Shown: one piece after another, positions 8,999-17,979 of the stretch
How the letters are laid out: each line of letters begins with the position of its first letter
Numbering within the stretch: the first letter of the stretch is position 1
NCBI GenBank assembly: GCA_038198775.1
Contig: JBBPZV010000018.1
Location: 177,680 to 241,679 of the forward strand
Origin: JACCYJ01 sp038198775
Lineage (GTDB): Bacteria > Actinomycetota > Actinomycetes > Propionibacteriales > Nocardioidaceae
Direction: 5' to 3'
Length of the DNA: 64,000 nt
Notes under the pieces: model-generated
What the model saw: only the letters and a program-made list of their open reading frames with translations
The model's database searches: none
What the model was told of the DNA's origin: nothing
Program-made: the position numbers and the translations under genes

Positions 8999-11046
8999 GG
9001 CGCCGACCCGTTGCCGGGCGGGCGCGCCGCCTCGAAGGTGGCCTCCCAGGCCGGCAGCGACGTCACCTCGGGCAGTGCCGCTCGGTACTCCCTGGCGAGC
9101 CGGGGCCACTCGCGACCAAAGCGCTCGTGGACGGCGACCGTGCGCAGCAGCAGCGACTTGAAGCGCCGAGGGTCACGGCGGTACCAGGAGGCGGCGGTGC
9201 CGTCGGTGGTCGACACGATGGCCGAGTCGACCTGCGCCAGCCGCCACCAGCTCGCGTCCCGGGCGGCCACCCTGGCCTCGGGATGGCGGCGCGCCAGCGC
9301 CCGGACCGGAAGCAGCTGGCGGACGCCCGCCCTGGCGGCCGCCATCAGCTGCCCCGATGCCTTGTGGGGGTCGGTGACACCCTGGCCGCGCCTGGGCGGT
9401 TTGCTGACCTTGACGCTCGGGAAGGCGTCCGCGTGTGGTCGCACCTGGGCGTCGGCGTTGTGGCCCCGCAGCGCCCGGACCTGCGGCAGCTTGGTGCGGA
9501 TGCTCGGGTGCAGGTGCTCGGGACCGGCCAGGATGTCCTCGAGCGCGAGCAACCGCATCTGCGCGGTGGAGTACTGCATCGCCAGCAGGTGCTTGACCTG
9601 GTGGTTGAAGCTCTCGAGCACGACCCGGCCGCCGAAGTCGTACGGCGAGTGCAGCAGCGCGGCGACGGTTCGGTTGCGCTGGTGGAAGTACGCCTGCCAG
9701 TCCAGCGCGTCGTTCTTGTCCGTCCACGGCACGTGCCACACGCCAACCCCCGGCATCGACACCGTCGGGTAGCCCGCCGCACTGGCCCGGACGCCGTACT
9801 CCGCGTCGTCCCACTTGATGAACAGCGGCAACCCAAGTCCGATGTCTTCGAGGACGGCGCGGGGGATCAGGCACATCCACCAGCCGTTGAAGTCCACGTC
9901 GACCCGCCGGTGCATCCAACGGGAGTTGCGCAGGTTCTGGGTCGCCAGGTCGTGCTCGGTTCGAACCCGGTCCGCCGGTCCCCACCAGAACCGCCAGGGG
10001 TTGATCGTCTCGCCGAAGCTGTGCAGCTGGGAGCGGGCGTAGAGGCTGAACATGTGGGCGCCGACCAGGGTGGGTCGCCGGCAGAGGTCACCGAACGTCA
10101 CCGCCCGCACGATGCTCTCCGGCTCGGCGACGATGTCGTCGTCGAGCAGCAGCACGTAGTCGCTTCGGGCGGCCTTGACCGTCTCGTACTGCGCCCGGGC
10201 GAAGCCGCCGGAACCACCGATGTTCGCCTGCTCGACGACCCGGAGCTTGCCGGCCATGGCCTGCTCGATGCCGGCGAAATGTGGCTCGTCGCTGACCCGT
10301 TCGGTGCCCTGGTCGACGACGAGGACCTCATCGAGCAGCGCCATCACATCCGGGTCGTCGGCGAGCTGGGCGAGCAGCGGCACGCATGATTCGGGACGGA
10401 TGACGGTGATCCCGGCGGTCGCGGTTCCGGTGTCCGCCCGGGAGCCGGGGACGTCTGCGTACCAGGCGGCCTCCTCGAGAACGGCGTCCGCGGTGCCGGC
10501 GAAGACGTCGAACCAGTACCACCCGCCGTCGGCGAAAGGCTTCAGCGGCAGCGAGAAGGTGAAGTCACCGGAGGCGTCGGCCTCGGTGGTCTCGGAGGCG
10601 ACGCGCTGCGAGCGACCGTCGGCTGTAGAGCGGTAGACGATCACGGTCGCCGAGCCGCTGACGCGGACCCGCAGCACCACGTGCTCCACGACCGTCCACA
10701 TCCGCCAGTAGCTCGCGGCGAACGCGTTGAAGTACGTCCCGAACGAGACTCGCTGGTCGGCCGGTACCTGGAGCCGGCGGCGGTCGAGGATGTTCTCCGG
10801 GTGCCGGGCCCGCGAAAGCAGTGCGGCGGAGGTCGGGGCTAGGAAGTCCTCGTCGCCCTCGGAGCTGACACCGATGCTGGCCCCGTAGTCCACGTAGAGC
10901 GGAAGCACGTCGAGGTCGCGGTCCGCTGGCAGGACGACCCGCTGCAGCCGACGCCGCACTGTTCCCGCTGCGGTGGCGCCGTCGGCGCGGTCGGCTTCGG
11001 TCGGTGTCACCGTGGTGACCGACTCGGTCAAGGTCGATGGGCTCAC
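8995..11046 (-). CDS. glfT2: Galactofuranosyltransferase GlfT2-like (GT2)
   Basis: GlfT2 polymerises beta-1,5/1,6 galactofuranose units from UDP-Galf on a lipid carrier at the inner face of the membrane. The 683-residue protein has the expected three-part layout: an N-terminal beta-sandwich region (to about 200), a GT-A domain with DDD at 302-304 inside YVLLLDDDIVAEPESI, and FIKWDDAEYG (410-418) with His 438 in VWHVPW, followed by the helical C-terminal region. These are the metal-binding and catalytic motifs of M. tuberculosis GlfT2 (Rv3808c). GTG start 11046 overlaps the glf stop by 4 bp. Confidence 0.92.
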   Translation of the reverse strand: MSPSTLTESVTTVTPTEADRADGATAAGTVRRRLQRVVLPADRDLDVLPLYVDYGASIGVSSEGDEDFLAPTSAALLSRARHPENILDRRRLQVPADQRVSFGTYFNAFAASYWRMWTVVEHVVLRVRVSGSATVIVYRSTADGRSQRVASETTEADASGDFTFSLPLKPFADGGWYWFDVFAGTADAVLEEAAWYADVPGSRADTGTATAGITVIRPESCVPLLAQLADDPDVMALLDEVLVVDQGTERVSDEPHFAGIEQAMAGKLRVVEQANIGGSGGFARAQYETVKAARSDYVLLLDDDIVAEPESIVRAVTFGDLCRRPTLVGAHMFSLYARSQLHSFGETINPWRFWWGPADRVRTEHDLATQNLRNSRWMHRRVDVDFNGWWMCLIPRAVLEDIGLGLPLFIKWDDAEYGVRASAAGYPTVSMPGVGVWHVPWTDKNDALDWQAYFHQRNRTVAALLHSPYDFGGRVVLESFNHQVKHLLAMQYSTAQMRLLALEDILAGPEHLHPSIRTKLPQVRALRGHNADAQVRPHADAFPSVKVSKPPRRGQGVTDPHKASGQLMAAARAGVRQLLPVRALARRHPEARVAARDASWWRLAQVDSAIVSTTDGTAASWYRRDPRRFKSLLLRTVAVHERFGREWPRLAREYRAALPEVTSLPAWEATFEAARPPGNGSAP

Positions 11047-12215
11047 TCGGCGACGCCTCCGCTGACGAGTCGCTTTCCGGTGGCGAAGTGCGGTTGGATC
11101 AAGTTGTCGTACATCGACAACGCCGAACCGATCGCCATGTGCATGTCGAGGTACTTGTAGGTGCCGAGCCGACCTCCGAACAGCAACTGCGGCTCCGCCC
11201 GGGCCAACTTGCGGTACCGCAGCAGCTTCGCCCTGTCCGCTGCGGTGTTGACGGGATAGTACGGCTCGTCGCCCTTGTCCGCGAAGCGGGAGAACTCCCG
11301 CATGAGCACGGTCTTGTCGTCGGGGTAGTCGCGCTCGGGATGGAAGTGGCGCGGCTCGATGATCCGGGTGTACGGCACGTCCTCGTCGGCGTAGTTCATC
11401 ACCGACGTGCCCTGGAAGTCACCGGTCTCGGCGACCTCGTACTCGAAGTCGATCGTGCGCCACGAGAGCTCTCCCTCGGCGTAGTCGAAGTACTGGTCGA
11501 CGGGGCCGGTGTAGACGACCGGGAGGTTTCCGACGAGGTCGTCTCGCAGGGAGAAGAAGTCGGTCTCGAGCCGAAGCTCGATGTTGGGGGAGTCGGCCAT
11601 CCGGGTCAGCCAGGCCGTGTACCCGTCGGTGGGCAGGCCCTCGAAGGTGTCGCTGAAGTACCGGTTGTCGAAGGTGTAGCGGACCGGCAGCCGGGTGATG
11701 ATCTCCGGCGGCAGGTCGCGGGGGTCGGTCTGCCACTGCTTGAGGGTGTAGCCACGGATGAACGCCTCGTACAACGGCCGCCCGATCAGCGAGATCGCCT
11801 TCTCCTCGAGGTTGGTCGCCACGGCGCCGTCGATCTCACCGGCCTGCTCGGCGACAAGGTGCCGGGCCTGCGTCGGCGTCATCGCCGCACCGAAGTACTC
11901 GCAGATGGTGCCGAGGTTGATCGGCAACGGGTAGACCCGCCCGCGGTAGGTCGAGAACACCCGGTGCTGATAGCCGGTGAAGCTGGTGAACCGGTTGACG
12001 TACTCCCACACCCGGCGGTTGGAGGTGTGGAAGAGGTGGGCGCCGTACTGGTGCACCTCGATGCCGGTGTCCGGGTCGGGGGCGCTGTACGCGTTGCCCC
12101 CGAGGTGTGAGCGGCGGTCGAGCAGCAGGACCCTCGCACCGAGGTCGTTGGCGCAACGCTCTGCCAGCGTGAGGCCGAACAAGCCGGCGCCGACAACGGC
12201 GAGGTCAACGTCCAC
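11043..12215 (-). CDS. glf: UDP-galactopyranose mutase
   Basis: Converts UDP-galactopyranose to UDP-galactofuranose using reduced FAD. The 390-residue length is typical. The N-terminal VVGAGLFGLTLAERC dinucleotide-binding loop (7-14), GNAYS, the GAHLFHTSN patch, TLKQW, PVRYTFDNRYF and the C-terminal GRLGTYKYLDMHMAIG are hallmark Glf sequences. It supplies the donor for GlfT1 and GlfT2 and follows GalE in the pathway. It is the second-to-fourth gene of the minus-strand galactan operon and is coupled to glfT2 by a 4-bp overlap. Confidence 0.95.
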   Translation of the reverse strand: MDVDLAVVGAGLFGLTLAERCANDLGARVLLLDRRSHLGGNAYSAPDPDTGIEVHQYGAHLFHTSNRRVWEYVNRFTSFTGYQHRVFSTYRGRVYPLPINLGTICEYFGAAMTPTQARHLVAEQAGEIDGAVATNLEEKAISLIGRPLYEAFIRGYTLKQWQTDPRDLPPEIITRLPVRYTFDNRYFSDTFEGLPTDGYTAWLTRMADSPNIELRLETDFFSLRDDLVGNLPVVYTGPVDQYFDYAEGELSWRTIDFEYEVAETGDFQGTSVMNYADEDVPYTRIIEPRHFHPERDYPDDKTVLMREFSRFADKGDEPYYPVNTAADRAKLLRYRKLARAEPQLLFGGRLGTYKYLDMHMAIGSALSMYDNLIQPHFATGKRLVSGGVAE

Positions 12216-12263
12216 AGAGCCTCCGGATCGCGGTACAGGGCGGCTCTAAGTGTAACGAGCCGG

Positions 12264-13121
12264 TCACCGCGGACCCGGCGGCGCGACGCGGATCCCGCGC
12301 CTGGCTATCAACCGCCGGTACGCCACTCGGCGGACCCGCTCCGGCACCAGCCGGTAACCGCCGCGTACCGCGACGTTGCGCCAGTACTGGCCGCGGCTGG
12401 TGATGCCGAGCTCCAGGAAGCGTCGCTGCAGGGCGATCTCGGCCCGCAGCAGTTCCCGACCGCCCCGCCGTGCGTACGCGCCCGCGCCGACGCGGTAGTA
12501 GACCAGCGGCTCGGCGACGTTGGCCGGCCGGGCCCCGTGCGACAACATCCGGGCGAAAAGCAGGTAGTCCTCCATCAGCGGGAGGTTCTGGTAGCCACCG
12601 ACCTGCTGGACAGCGGCGCGCCGGTAGACGACGGTCGGGTGGTTGAACGGGTCCCGGAAGCGGGCCGCGGAGCGGATCCAGACCGGGTCGAGCGGCGGGA
12701 TCCGGGTCTGCACCACGTGGTCGATGTCGTCGACGAACTCCATCAGCGCCGACCCGACGATGTCGGCACCCGCTTCGATGTGCGGCAGCTGCACCTCGAA
12801 GCGGTGCGGCGCCGACACGTCGTCGGCGTCCATGCGGGCCACGACGTCGTGCCGGCAAGCCTGTAGGCCCGCATCCAGTGCCGGGCCGAGACCCCGATGG
12901 CGTTCGAGGCGGAGCAAGTGCACCGGCACGGGGCTCGTCGTGACCAGGTGGTCGAGAGTTGCCGCCAGCTCTGCCGGCACCGGGCCGTCCTGCACGATGA
13001 CGACGTCATCGGGTCGGCGCGTCTGGTCGACGACGGTGCTGGCGAACGCCCGGTGCAAGAACAGCGGGCGGTCCCCGGCGTACACCGGCAGCAACAACGA
13101 GAACGGCAGCGGCTCACCCAC
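12264..13121 (-). CDS. Family 2 glycosyltransferase
   Basis: A 285-residue GT-A enzyme starting at GTG 13121. The N-terminus FSLLLPVYAGDRP is a standard GT2 opening, and ARMDADDVSAPHRFE contains the DxD-type metal site near residue 97. QVGGYQNLPLMEDYLLFARM holds the acceptor-side acidic motif. Donor and acceptor are not predictable. It overlaps the upstream GlfT1-like gene by 8 bp and lies 48 nt before glf, so it probably decorates or starts the same polysaccharide. Confidence 0.87.
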   Translation of the reverse strand: MGEPLPFSLLLPVYAGDRPLFLHRAFASTVVDQTRRPDDVVIVQDGPVPAELAATLDHLVTTSPVPVHLLRLERHRGLGPALDAGLQACRHDVVARMDADDVSAPHRFEVQLPHIEAGADIVGSALMEFVDDIDHVVQTRIPPLDPVWIRSAARFRDPFNHPTVVYRRAAVQQVGGYQNLPLMEDYLLFARMLSHGARPANVAEPLVYYRVGAGAYARRGGRELLRAEIALQRRFLELGITSRGQYWRNVAVRGGYRLVPERVRRVAYRRLIARRGIRVAPPGPR

Positions 13122-14070
13122 CGCGTCTCCTGCCAGCGCCCGAGAGCGCGGCCGCGATCAGCGCGGCGTTGTCGCGAGGGCCCCGGCGGGCGCCGGCCAC
13201 AAGGCCCTTGCCCAGCGCCCGTACCAGGGTGGCGCGATCGGAGGAGGCATGGACGGTGGCCGCCCAGCGCCGCAACGTGGACCCGAGGTAGACCAGCCGC
13301 TCCACCGGGTTCAGGCCGGGGCTGCGGGTGAACAGCCACACCTTGTTGCGGACCTCGTAGAAGAAGCGCTGCCCCGGATCGACGTTTGTGGAGCCGAAGC
13401 TGTGGGTCTTGTGGACGACGACGCTCTCGGGACAGAGCAGGCCGACATTTCCGCGCAGCAGCCGGGTGGTGTACTCGAAGTCGTCGTTCCACAAGAAGTA
13501 GTCCGCGACCGGCAGCCCGCGCTCGGCGACGACCTCGGCGTCGACAAGGCAGGAGACGAAGGACGCCGACCGGATGGCGACGCCACCGACCCGCGCGGCG
13601 CGGCGCGCCTCGGCCGCCCCAAGACCAGGCTTGCGCCGCGGCGTGTTCATCGGGTGGTCGCGTCCATCGGTCCAGACCACACGGCTCGCCAGGAGTGCCG
13701 GCCGCGGGCCGCGGTAGCCCGAGCGCACCCTGAGCAGCGACGCCAGCGCTTCCGGCTCGGGAACCGTGTCGTCGTCCATCAGCCACAGCAGATCGGGCGC
13801 ATGCGCGCCCATGGCCCGTGCCACACCTGCCGCGAAGCCGCCCGCCCCCCCGAGATTGGTGGCCAACGCCACCAGGTCCGCCTCGGGAAAGCCGGAACGC
13901 ACGGCGCCCGGGGAACCGTCGTCCGAGGAGTTGTCGACGACGACGACGGCGTCGGGGGGGCGGGTCTGGGCGCGCAGCGCCGTCAACGCCTCGACCAGTT
14001 GGTGGCAACGGTTCCAGGTCACGACGACGGCGACGACGCGGCACCGCCCGCCATCGTCCGCTGTGGTCAC
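13114..14070 (-). CDS. glfT1: Galactofuranosyltransferase GlfT1-like (GT2)
   Basis: GlfT1 adds the first galactofuranoses to the lipid-linked linker. The 318-residue protein opens with VVAVVVTWNRCHQL, has the metal motif LWLMDDDTVPEPEAL, the FLWNDDFEYTTRLL motif and HKTHSFGS, which resemble Rv3782 and rhamnosyl- or galactofuranosyl-transferases. The GTG at 14070 was chosen because it sits just before the first GT2 strand. An upstream ATG at 14109 lies inside an intergenic repeat and would add 13 residues encoded by that repeat. A rhamnosyltransferase role (WbbL-like) is an alternative. Confidence 0.8.
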   Translation of the reverse strand: MTTADDGGRCRVVAVVVTWNRCHQLVEALTALRAQTRPPDAVVVVDNSSDDGSPGAVRSGFPEADLVALATNLGGAGGFAAGVARAMGAHAPDLLWLMDDDTVPEPEALASLLRVRSGYRGPRPALLASRVVWTDGRDHPMNTPRRKPGLGAAEARRAARVGGVAIRSASFVSCLVDAEVVAERGLPVADYFLWNDDFEYTTRLLRGNVGLLCPESVVVHKTHSFGSTNVDPGQRFFYEVRNKVWLFTRSPGLNPVERLVYLGSTLRRWAATVHASSDRATLVRALGKGLVAGARRGPRDNAALIAAALSGAGRRRGG

Positions 14071-14078
14071 ACCGTCAC

Positions 14079-14153
14079 CATGTTCACCTGGGATAGCGAC
14101 ACTTCCCATGGGATGTGCACCGTGGGAAGTGTCACCAAACCATGGGAAGTGGG
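14079..14153. repeat. Intergenic CCATGGGAAGT repeat, copy A
   Basis: Contains an inverted pair built on the palindromic core ACTTCCCATGGGAAGT: one left half at 14101-14112 (ACTTCCCATGGG) and two right halves at 14123-14130 (TGGGAAGT) and 14140-14150 (CCATGGGAAGT). It is preceded by CCATGTTCACCTGG at 14079-14092. Nearly the same parts occur at 32221-32296 and 48951-49027. Here it lies between the LCP gene stop and the glfT1-like gene. Confidence 0.75.
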
Positions 14154-14198
14154 GCTTCGGACACTACCGCCGCCGAGTCGCCCGTCCCAAGGGGTGGC

Positions 14199-15611
14199 TC
14201 AACAGGCGCTCGCCAGGTTGGTGGTGTGGTTGGCCGCCTTCGAGCCGCGGTGCTTGTGGTGCTTGGCGTGCCCGCCGACCGCGGGAGCGGCATCGCCCTT
14301 CGACCGGGCGATCGCATTGGTCACCATCGCGGCGATCTTGGCGTAGTCGGGGTTGTACGACTCGATCTTCGGCGGCACAAACGACACGGTCGCCACGGGT
14401 TGGGAACGCGCCTTGAGTGCCAGGTCGATGAATGTGCCCAGTTCGGACGCCGGCAGGTCCGTGCTCAGCAGCTTCTTGCTGGCATCGGCGATCTTCTGCG
14501 CCCGCGTCACAACGGTCTGCGGACTCAGCTGTTGGAGCATGGCGCTCATCACGCACTTCTGCCTGGCCATCCTGGCGTAGTCGTCGTCGGCAACGCGACT
14601 GCGCGCGAACCACAGCGTCTGGTAGCCGTTGAGCTTGTGCACCCCGGCGGGGATGTGACCGGTAATCGCGCCGCCGATACCTCCGATCGGGACAGGTTGC
14701 GGCACGTTGATGGTCACCCCGCCCACGGCGTCGACGAGGTCCTGGAACCCCTGCAGGTTGACCATGACGTAGTAGTTGATCGGCAGGCCGGTGATGGCCT
14801 CGACCGCTTGTTCGGTGGCTGTGATGCCCGGGTTGTGGTCGCCGGGGAAGAGGTCGGGGTGGTCGATCGCCCAGGTGAAGACCCCGTTCAGGTAGCAACC
14901 GCTGCACTTGAAGCCGTGCGGGAACCGCCGGTTCATCGCGGTGCCGGCGGGAAACGGCACCTTCTCCAGGTTGCGGGGTAGGCCGAACAATACGGTCTTG
15001 CCGGTGTTCTCGTCGACGCTCGCGACGGTGATCGAGTCCGGACGCAGCCCCCAGCGGTCGACTCCGGAGTCTCCTCCGAGCAGCAGCACGTTGTAGCGGC
15101 CGGCGGTCGGGTCCGAGGTTGCCCCGCTGCCAAACACGGTAAGGATGAAGTCCCGCTGCACCGCCATCAGGTGGGCCGAGAACAGCAGCGCCCCGCCGGT
15201 GACCAAGCACAGCGAGGTGTTGAGCCCCACCGTGAACAGCCGGTGTCCCCGCCTCAGGTCCAGCGGGTCACCGAGCCGCCAGGCGTCACAGAACAGCGCC
15301 ACCCACACCAGTGCGAGAGCCCACAGGGCGATCCGCAGCAGCAGCAGCCAGGTCGGGTTGGTCAGTACGTTCAACAGCCACGAGCGGCGTACGAACGCCA
15401 GCCCGAAGAGCACTCCGGCGAACGCCAACACCGCGATCCAGACCCGCACGACCACGTGCCCGACCCGCTTGTTTCCCGCCACCAGCTGCGCAGACCCGGG
15501 GAGCACCAGGGTCATCCCCAGCAGCGTCAGCGAGCGCCGGAAACGGATCCGGGCGCTGTCGCTACCGGTGCGAGCCACATCGGAGGGCAGGCGGGACGTC
15601 AGGGCAGACAT
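14199..15611 (-). CDS. LytR-CpsA-Psr (LCP) family ligase with several N-terminal membrane helices
   Basis: LCP proteins transfer lipid-linked wall glycopolymers, such as arabinogalactan or teichoic acids, to peptidoglycan outside the cell. The 470-residue protein has about four hydrophobic segments in residues 25-160, then an LCP domain with YNVLLLGGDSGVDRWGLRPDS, GLPRNLEKVPFP and DAVGGVTINVP, and LWFARSRVADDDYARMARQ near the end. The tail is rich in His and Lys (KHHKHRG). ATG 15611 is preceded by GAGGAAC; an ATG at 15650 is less likely. It lies upstream of the galactan genes on the same strand and corresponds in position to Rv3267. Confidence 0.92.
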   Translation of the reverse strand: MSALTSRLPSDVARTGSDSARIRFRRSLTLLGMTLVLPGSAQLVAGNKRVGHVVVRVWIAVLAFAGVLFGLAFVRRSWLLNVLTNPTWLLLLRIALWALALVWVALFCDAWRLGDPLDLRRGHRLFTVGLNTSLCLVTGGALLFSAHLMAVQRDFILTVFGSGATSDPTAGRYNVLLLGGDSGVDRWGLRPDSITVASVDENTGKTVLFGLPRNLEKVPFPAGTAMNRRFPHGFKCSGCYLNGVFTWAIDHPDLFPGDHNPGITATEQAVEAITGLPINYYVMVNLQGFQDLVDAVGGVTINVPQPVPIGGIGGAITGHIPAGVHKLNGYQTLWFARSRVADDDYARMARQKCVMSAMLQQLSPQTVVTRAQKIADASKKLLSTDLPASELGTFIDLALKARSQPVATVSFVPPKIESYNPDYAKIAAMVTNAIARSKGDAAPAVGGHAKHHKHRGSKAANHTTNLASAC

Positions 15612-15737
15612 GTGTTCCTCGAGGACGGGATGCGCACGGCCCAGTATCAAACGTCACATGCGTCACAGGTCGCACGGCGCGCCGGGGCTCTTCTCGACGA
15701 CGGCGGGCGCGGCAGAGACGCCGCCTACCCTGGGGCC

Positions 15738-17015
15738 ATGACCGAGACACCGCCTGGTGGGGCTGGCGACGACACCGACCCCGGTGAGCGGGCCTACAGC
15801 TGGGGTGGTGCTGCTGGAGCGGCCACGCCTGATCCCGACGCCACCCAGGCGATGCCCGCACCGCAACGACGTTCGGCCGACCAGCCGCCCGTCACCAGAC
15901 CAGAGGCCGAGCCCACCCGGCTGATCCCCTCCTGGCAGCAGCGGTCGCCTGCGGCGCAGCGGCCCGCCGTGCCACCCCTGCCGCCGCCGCGTCTCCCGCC
16001 ACCGAGCACGGCGCCGTACGGCGCGACCGCCGCGGCGAAGAGGCCAACCAGACGGCGCCGGTGGTGGCTGCGGATCATCTTGGCCCTGCTCCTCGTGTGG
16101 GTGCTCTTCCTAGTGGCAGTGCCGATCTGGGCCTGGTCGCAGATCGCCAGGGTCAACGCGCAACCATCTGGTTCCCGCCCCGCCGATCAGCCGGGGACGA
16201 CGTACCTCGTCGTCGGCTCCGACAGCCGTGCAGGCCTCGACGCAGCCCAGCGCCGGACCCTCTCGACCGGCGGCAACGCCGGAAACGGCCGCACCGACAC
16301 GATCATGCTGCTCCACATCGGGAGCGGTTCCCCCCTGCTCGTCTCGATCCCCCGCGACTCCCTCGTCGCGATACCGGGGCACGGCACCACCAAGATCAAC
16401 GCCGCGTTCGCGTACGGCGGCCCCAAGCTGCTGGTCCAGACGATCGAGCAGGACACCGGCGTCCGCATCGACGACTACGTCGAGATCGGTTTCGGTGGCT
16501 TCGTCAACCTCGTCGACGCCGTGGGGGGTGTCCGGGTGTGTGCCCAACAGGCGATCAAGGACCCCAAGGCCGGGCTGACCGGCGCCAATGCGATCCAGAA
16601 GGGCTGCCAGGACGTCAACGGTGTGCAGGCACTGGGCTTCGCCCGGACGCGCGCAACGTTTGCCACGTCCGACATCCAACGGATCCAGGACCAGCGGCAG
16701 GTCATCGGCGCCATCGGAAACAAGGCCACCTCGGTCTGGAGCGTGCTCAACCCGGTCCGCTACTTCCGGTTGGCCAGCGCCGGGGCGTCGTCGGTGCGGA
16801 TCGGGGACAACATGAGCCCGCTGTCCCTGGCCCGGTTCGCCTGGGCGCTGGCTCACGTCAGCGGTGGCGCCGAGACCACCTGCACGGTTCCGATCTCCGA
16901 CCTCGCGGTGCACTGGGACCCAACCCGCGCGCCGCAGCTGTTCAAGCTCATCCAGCAGGACCGGACCGGCGACATCCCGAAGAGCCTGTGCACCTCCAAC
17001 GGCCTAGCGCCTTGA
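15738..17015 (+). CDS. LytR-CpsA-Psr (LCP) family protein, single N-terminal membrane anchor
   Basis: A 425-residue protein with a long proline-rich cytoplasmic N-terminus (1-105), a basic stretch RPTRRRRWW and one transmembrane helix (about 111-132), then an extracellular LCP domain with TTYLVVGSDSRAG, GRTDTIMLLHIG, SIPRDSLVAIPGHG, KINAAFAYGG and LGFARTRATFATSDIQR. These Asp and Arg residues bind the polyprenyl pyrophosphate substrate in the family. It is divergent from the other LCP gene, and its stop overlaps the TTG start of the sigma factor. Confidence 0.93.
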   Translation: MTETPPGGAGDDTDPGERAYSWGGAAGAATPDPDATQAMPAPQRRSADQPPVTRPEAEPTRLIPSWQQRSPAAQRPAVPPLPPPRLPPPSTAPYGATAAAKRPTRRRRWWLRIILALLLVWVLFLVAVPIWAWSQIARVNAQPSGSRPADQPGTTYLVVGSDSRAGLDAAQRRTLSTGGNAGNGRTDTIMLLHIGSGSPLLVSIPRDSLVAIPGHGTTKINAAFAYGGPKLLVQTIEQDTGVRIDDYVEIGFGGFVNLVDAVGGVRVCAQQAIKDPKAGLTGANAIQKGCQDVNGVQALGFARTRATFATSDIQRIQDQRQVIGAIGNKATSVWSVLNPVRYFRLASAGASSVRIGDNMSPLSLARFAWALAHVSGGAETTCTVPISDLAVHWDPTRAPQLFKLIQQDRTGDIPKSLCTSNGLAP

Positions 17016-17638
17016 CCACATCGGGAAACTCGACCCCGACCCCTGGCGACGGCGAGGGCGATCGGAGGCGTTCGGAGGACTCCACGGGTAGCAGGCGCAC
17101 CCGGGCACAGGCCTTCCGGACGTACGTGGAGCCCGAGATCGGTCTGCTGTTGCGCGTCGCCTTCACGCTGACCGGGTCCTGGGCCGACGCCGAGGACGCG
17201 GTCCAGGAAACCCTGGTGCGGGCCTGGAACGCGGTCGACTCATTCGACGGCGCTCATTCCCGCGCCTGGTTGCTCACCATCTTGCGCCGCACGAACGCGA
17301 ATCTGCATCGGCGCCGACGACCCGATGTCGTCGCCGAGCCTGGCGAGTGTTCCGGGGCCCGGCCGGCGTTCGGCACTGCCCGACCGCTCAACCCCGAGGA
17401 CCAGATCGTCGAAACCATCCTCGAAGACACGCTCGAGCGGGCGGTGGCCCGGCTCGATCCACGCTTTCGAACCGTGTTGCTGCTGGTCGACGTGGACCAG
17501 CTGAGCTACGCCGAAGCCGCGGACACCCTCGGCGTGCCCGTGGGCACGGTGATGTCTCGTCTCAGCCGGGCACGTGACCGCGTACGCCGGCAGCTGCGAG
17601 GGTGCGGATCGGACAACCGGAGCGGAGGGCGGCAATGA
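17012..17638 (+). CDS. ECF RNA polymerase sigma factor (SigR/SigH-like partner of an RsrA-type anti-sigma)
   Basis: A 208-residue ECF sigma factor. Region 2 is seen in SWADAEDAVQETLVRAWNAVDSF with the RAWLLTILRRTN helix, and region 4 in LSYAEAADTLGVPVGTVMSRLSRARDRVRRQL. No ATG or GTG lies near the proper N-terminus; a TTG at 17012 overlaps the LCP stop (TTGA), giving coupled translation and an unusual start. The stop overlaps the next ATG (ATGA). The partner's thiol-type zinc motif and the GGAAT-N19-GTT promoter downstream suggest control of the following sulfur operon, which is inference. Confidence 0.9.
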   Translation: MTTSGNSTPTPGDGEGDRRRSEDSTGSRRTRAQAFRTYVEPEIGLLLRVAFTLTGSWADAEDAVQETLVRAWNAVDSFDGAHSRAWLLTILRRTNANLHRRRRPDVVAEPGECSGARPAFGTARPLNPEDQIVETILEDTLERAVARLDPRFRTVLLLVDVDQLSYAEAADTLGVPVGTVMSRLSRARDRVRRQLRGCGSDNRSGGRQ

Positions 17639-17913
17639 TCAGCGGGGTTCAAGCGTTGCTGGCGTGTCACTGGTCGGCCCGCCGCATGCAGCGATATCTG
17701 GACGCCGACCCGTCGGCACCGCTGCGGCCGGCGGAGGTTCGGCGCCTCGAGGCTCACCTGGCCCGCTGTGAGAGGTGCGCACAGCTGGCGCGCGAGCACC
17801 GGCTGCTGCGCCAGTCCCTCCTGCGGTGGTCCGACCGACACTGGCCCGATGACGGCTCGCTGACCCGGATGCATGGGGTTCTCGACCAACTGGTCCGCGA
17901 CGGCCTTGCCTGA
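17635..17913 (+). CDS. Zinc-binding anti-sigma factor, RsrA-like (C-H-C-C, soluble)
   Basis: A 92-residue soluble protein starting at ATG 17635 inside the sigma factor stop. Cys11, His41, Cys45 and Cys48 form C-x29-H-x3-C-x2-C, the arrangement of Streptomyces RsrA (C11, H37, C41, C44), which releases its sigma factor when disulfide stress expels zinc. No membrane segment is present, so the signal is cytoplasmic. The rest is helical and charged, as expected for a sigma-binding surface. The call as a redox sensor is by motif analogy. Confidence 0.85.
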   Translation: MISGVQALLACHWSARRMQRYLDADPSAPLRPAEVRRLEAHLARCERCAQLAREHRLLRQSLLRWSDRHWPDDGSLTRMHGVLDQLVRDGLA

Positions 17914-17917
17914 ACGG

Positions 17918-17944
17918 GGAATGCCCAGCGGCGCCCGCCGGGTT
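17918..17944 (+). promoter_or_regulatory. Candidate SigR-type promoter of the sulfur operon
   Basis: GGAAT at 17918-17922, then 19 bases, then GTT at 17942-17944. The published SigR/SigH consensus is GGAAT, a spacer of 18 to 19, then GTT. Transcription would start about 30 bases before ATG 17980. The site lies directly after the anti-sigma gene. Confidence 0.55.
17924..17942 (+). terminator. Terminator-like hairpin after the anti-sigma gene
   Basis: CCCAGCGG (17924-17931) pairs with CCGCCGGG (17935-17942) with one A-C mismatch around a CGC loop, followed by TTTAT. It overlaps the spacer of the candidate SigR-type promoter, so either reading could be the functional one. Confidence 0.4.
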
Positions 17945-17979
17945 TATCACGTAGTCCACGATTCAGAGGATGCATCCGC

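Noticed and set aside
17602..17913. Longer form of the anti-sigma gene starting at ATG-like codon 17602
   Set aside because: ATG 17635 overlaps the sigma stop in the usual ATGA way and places Cys11 at the same position as in RsrA.
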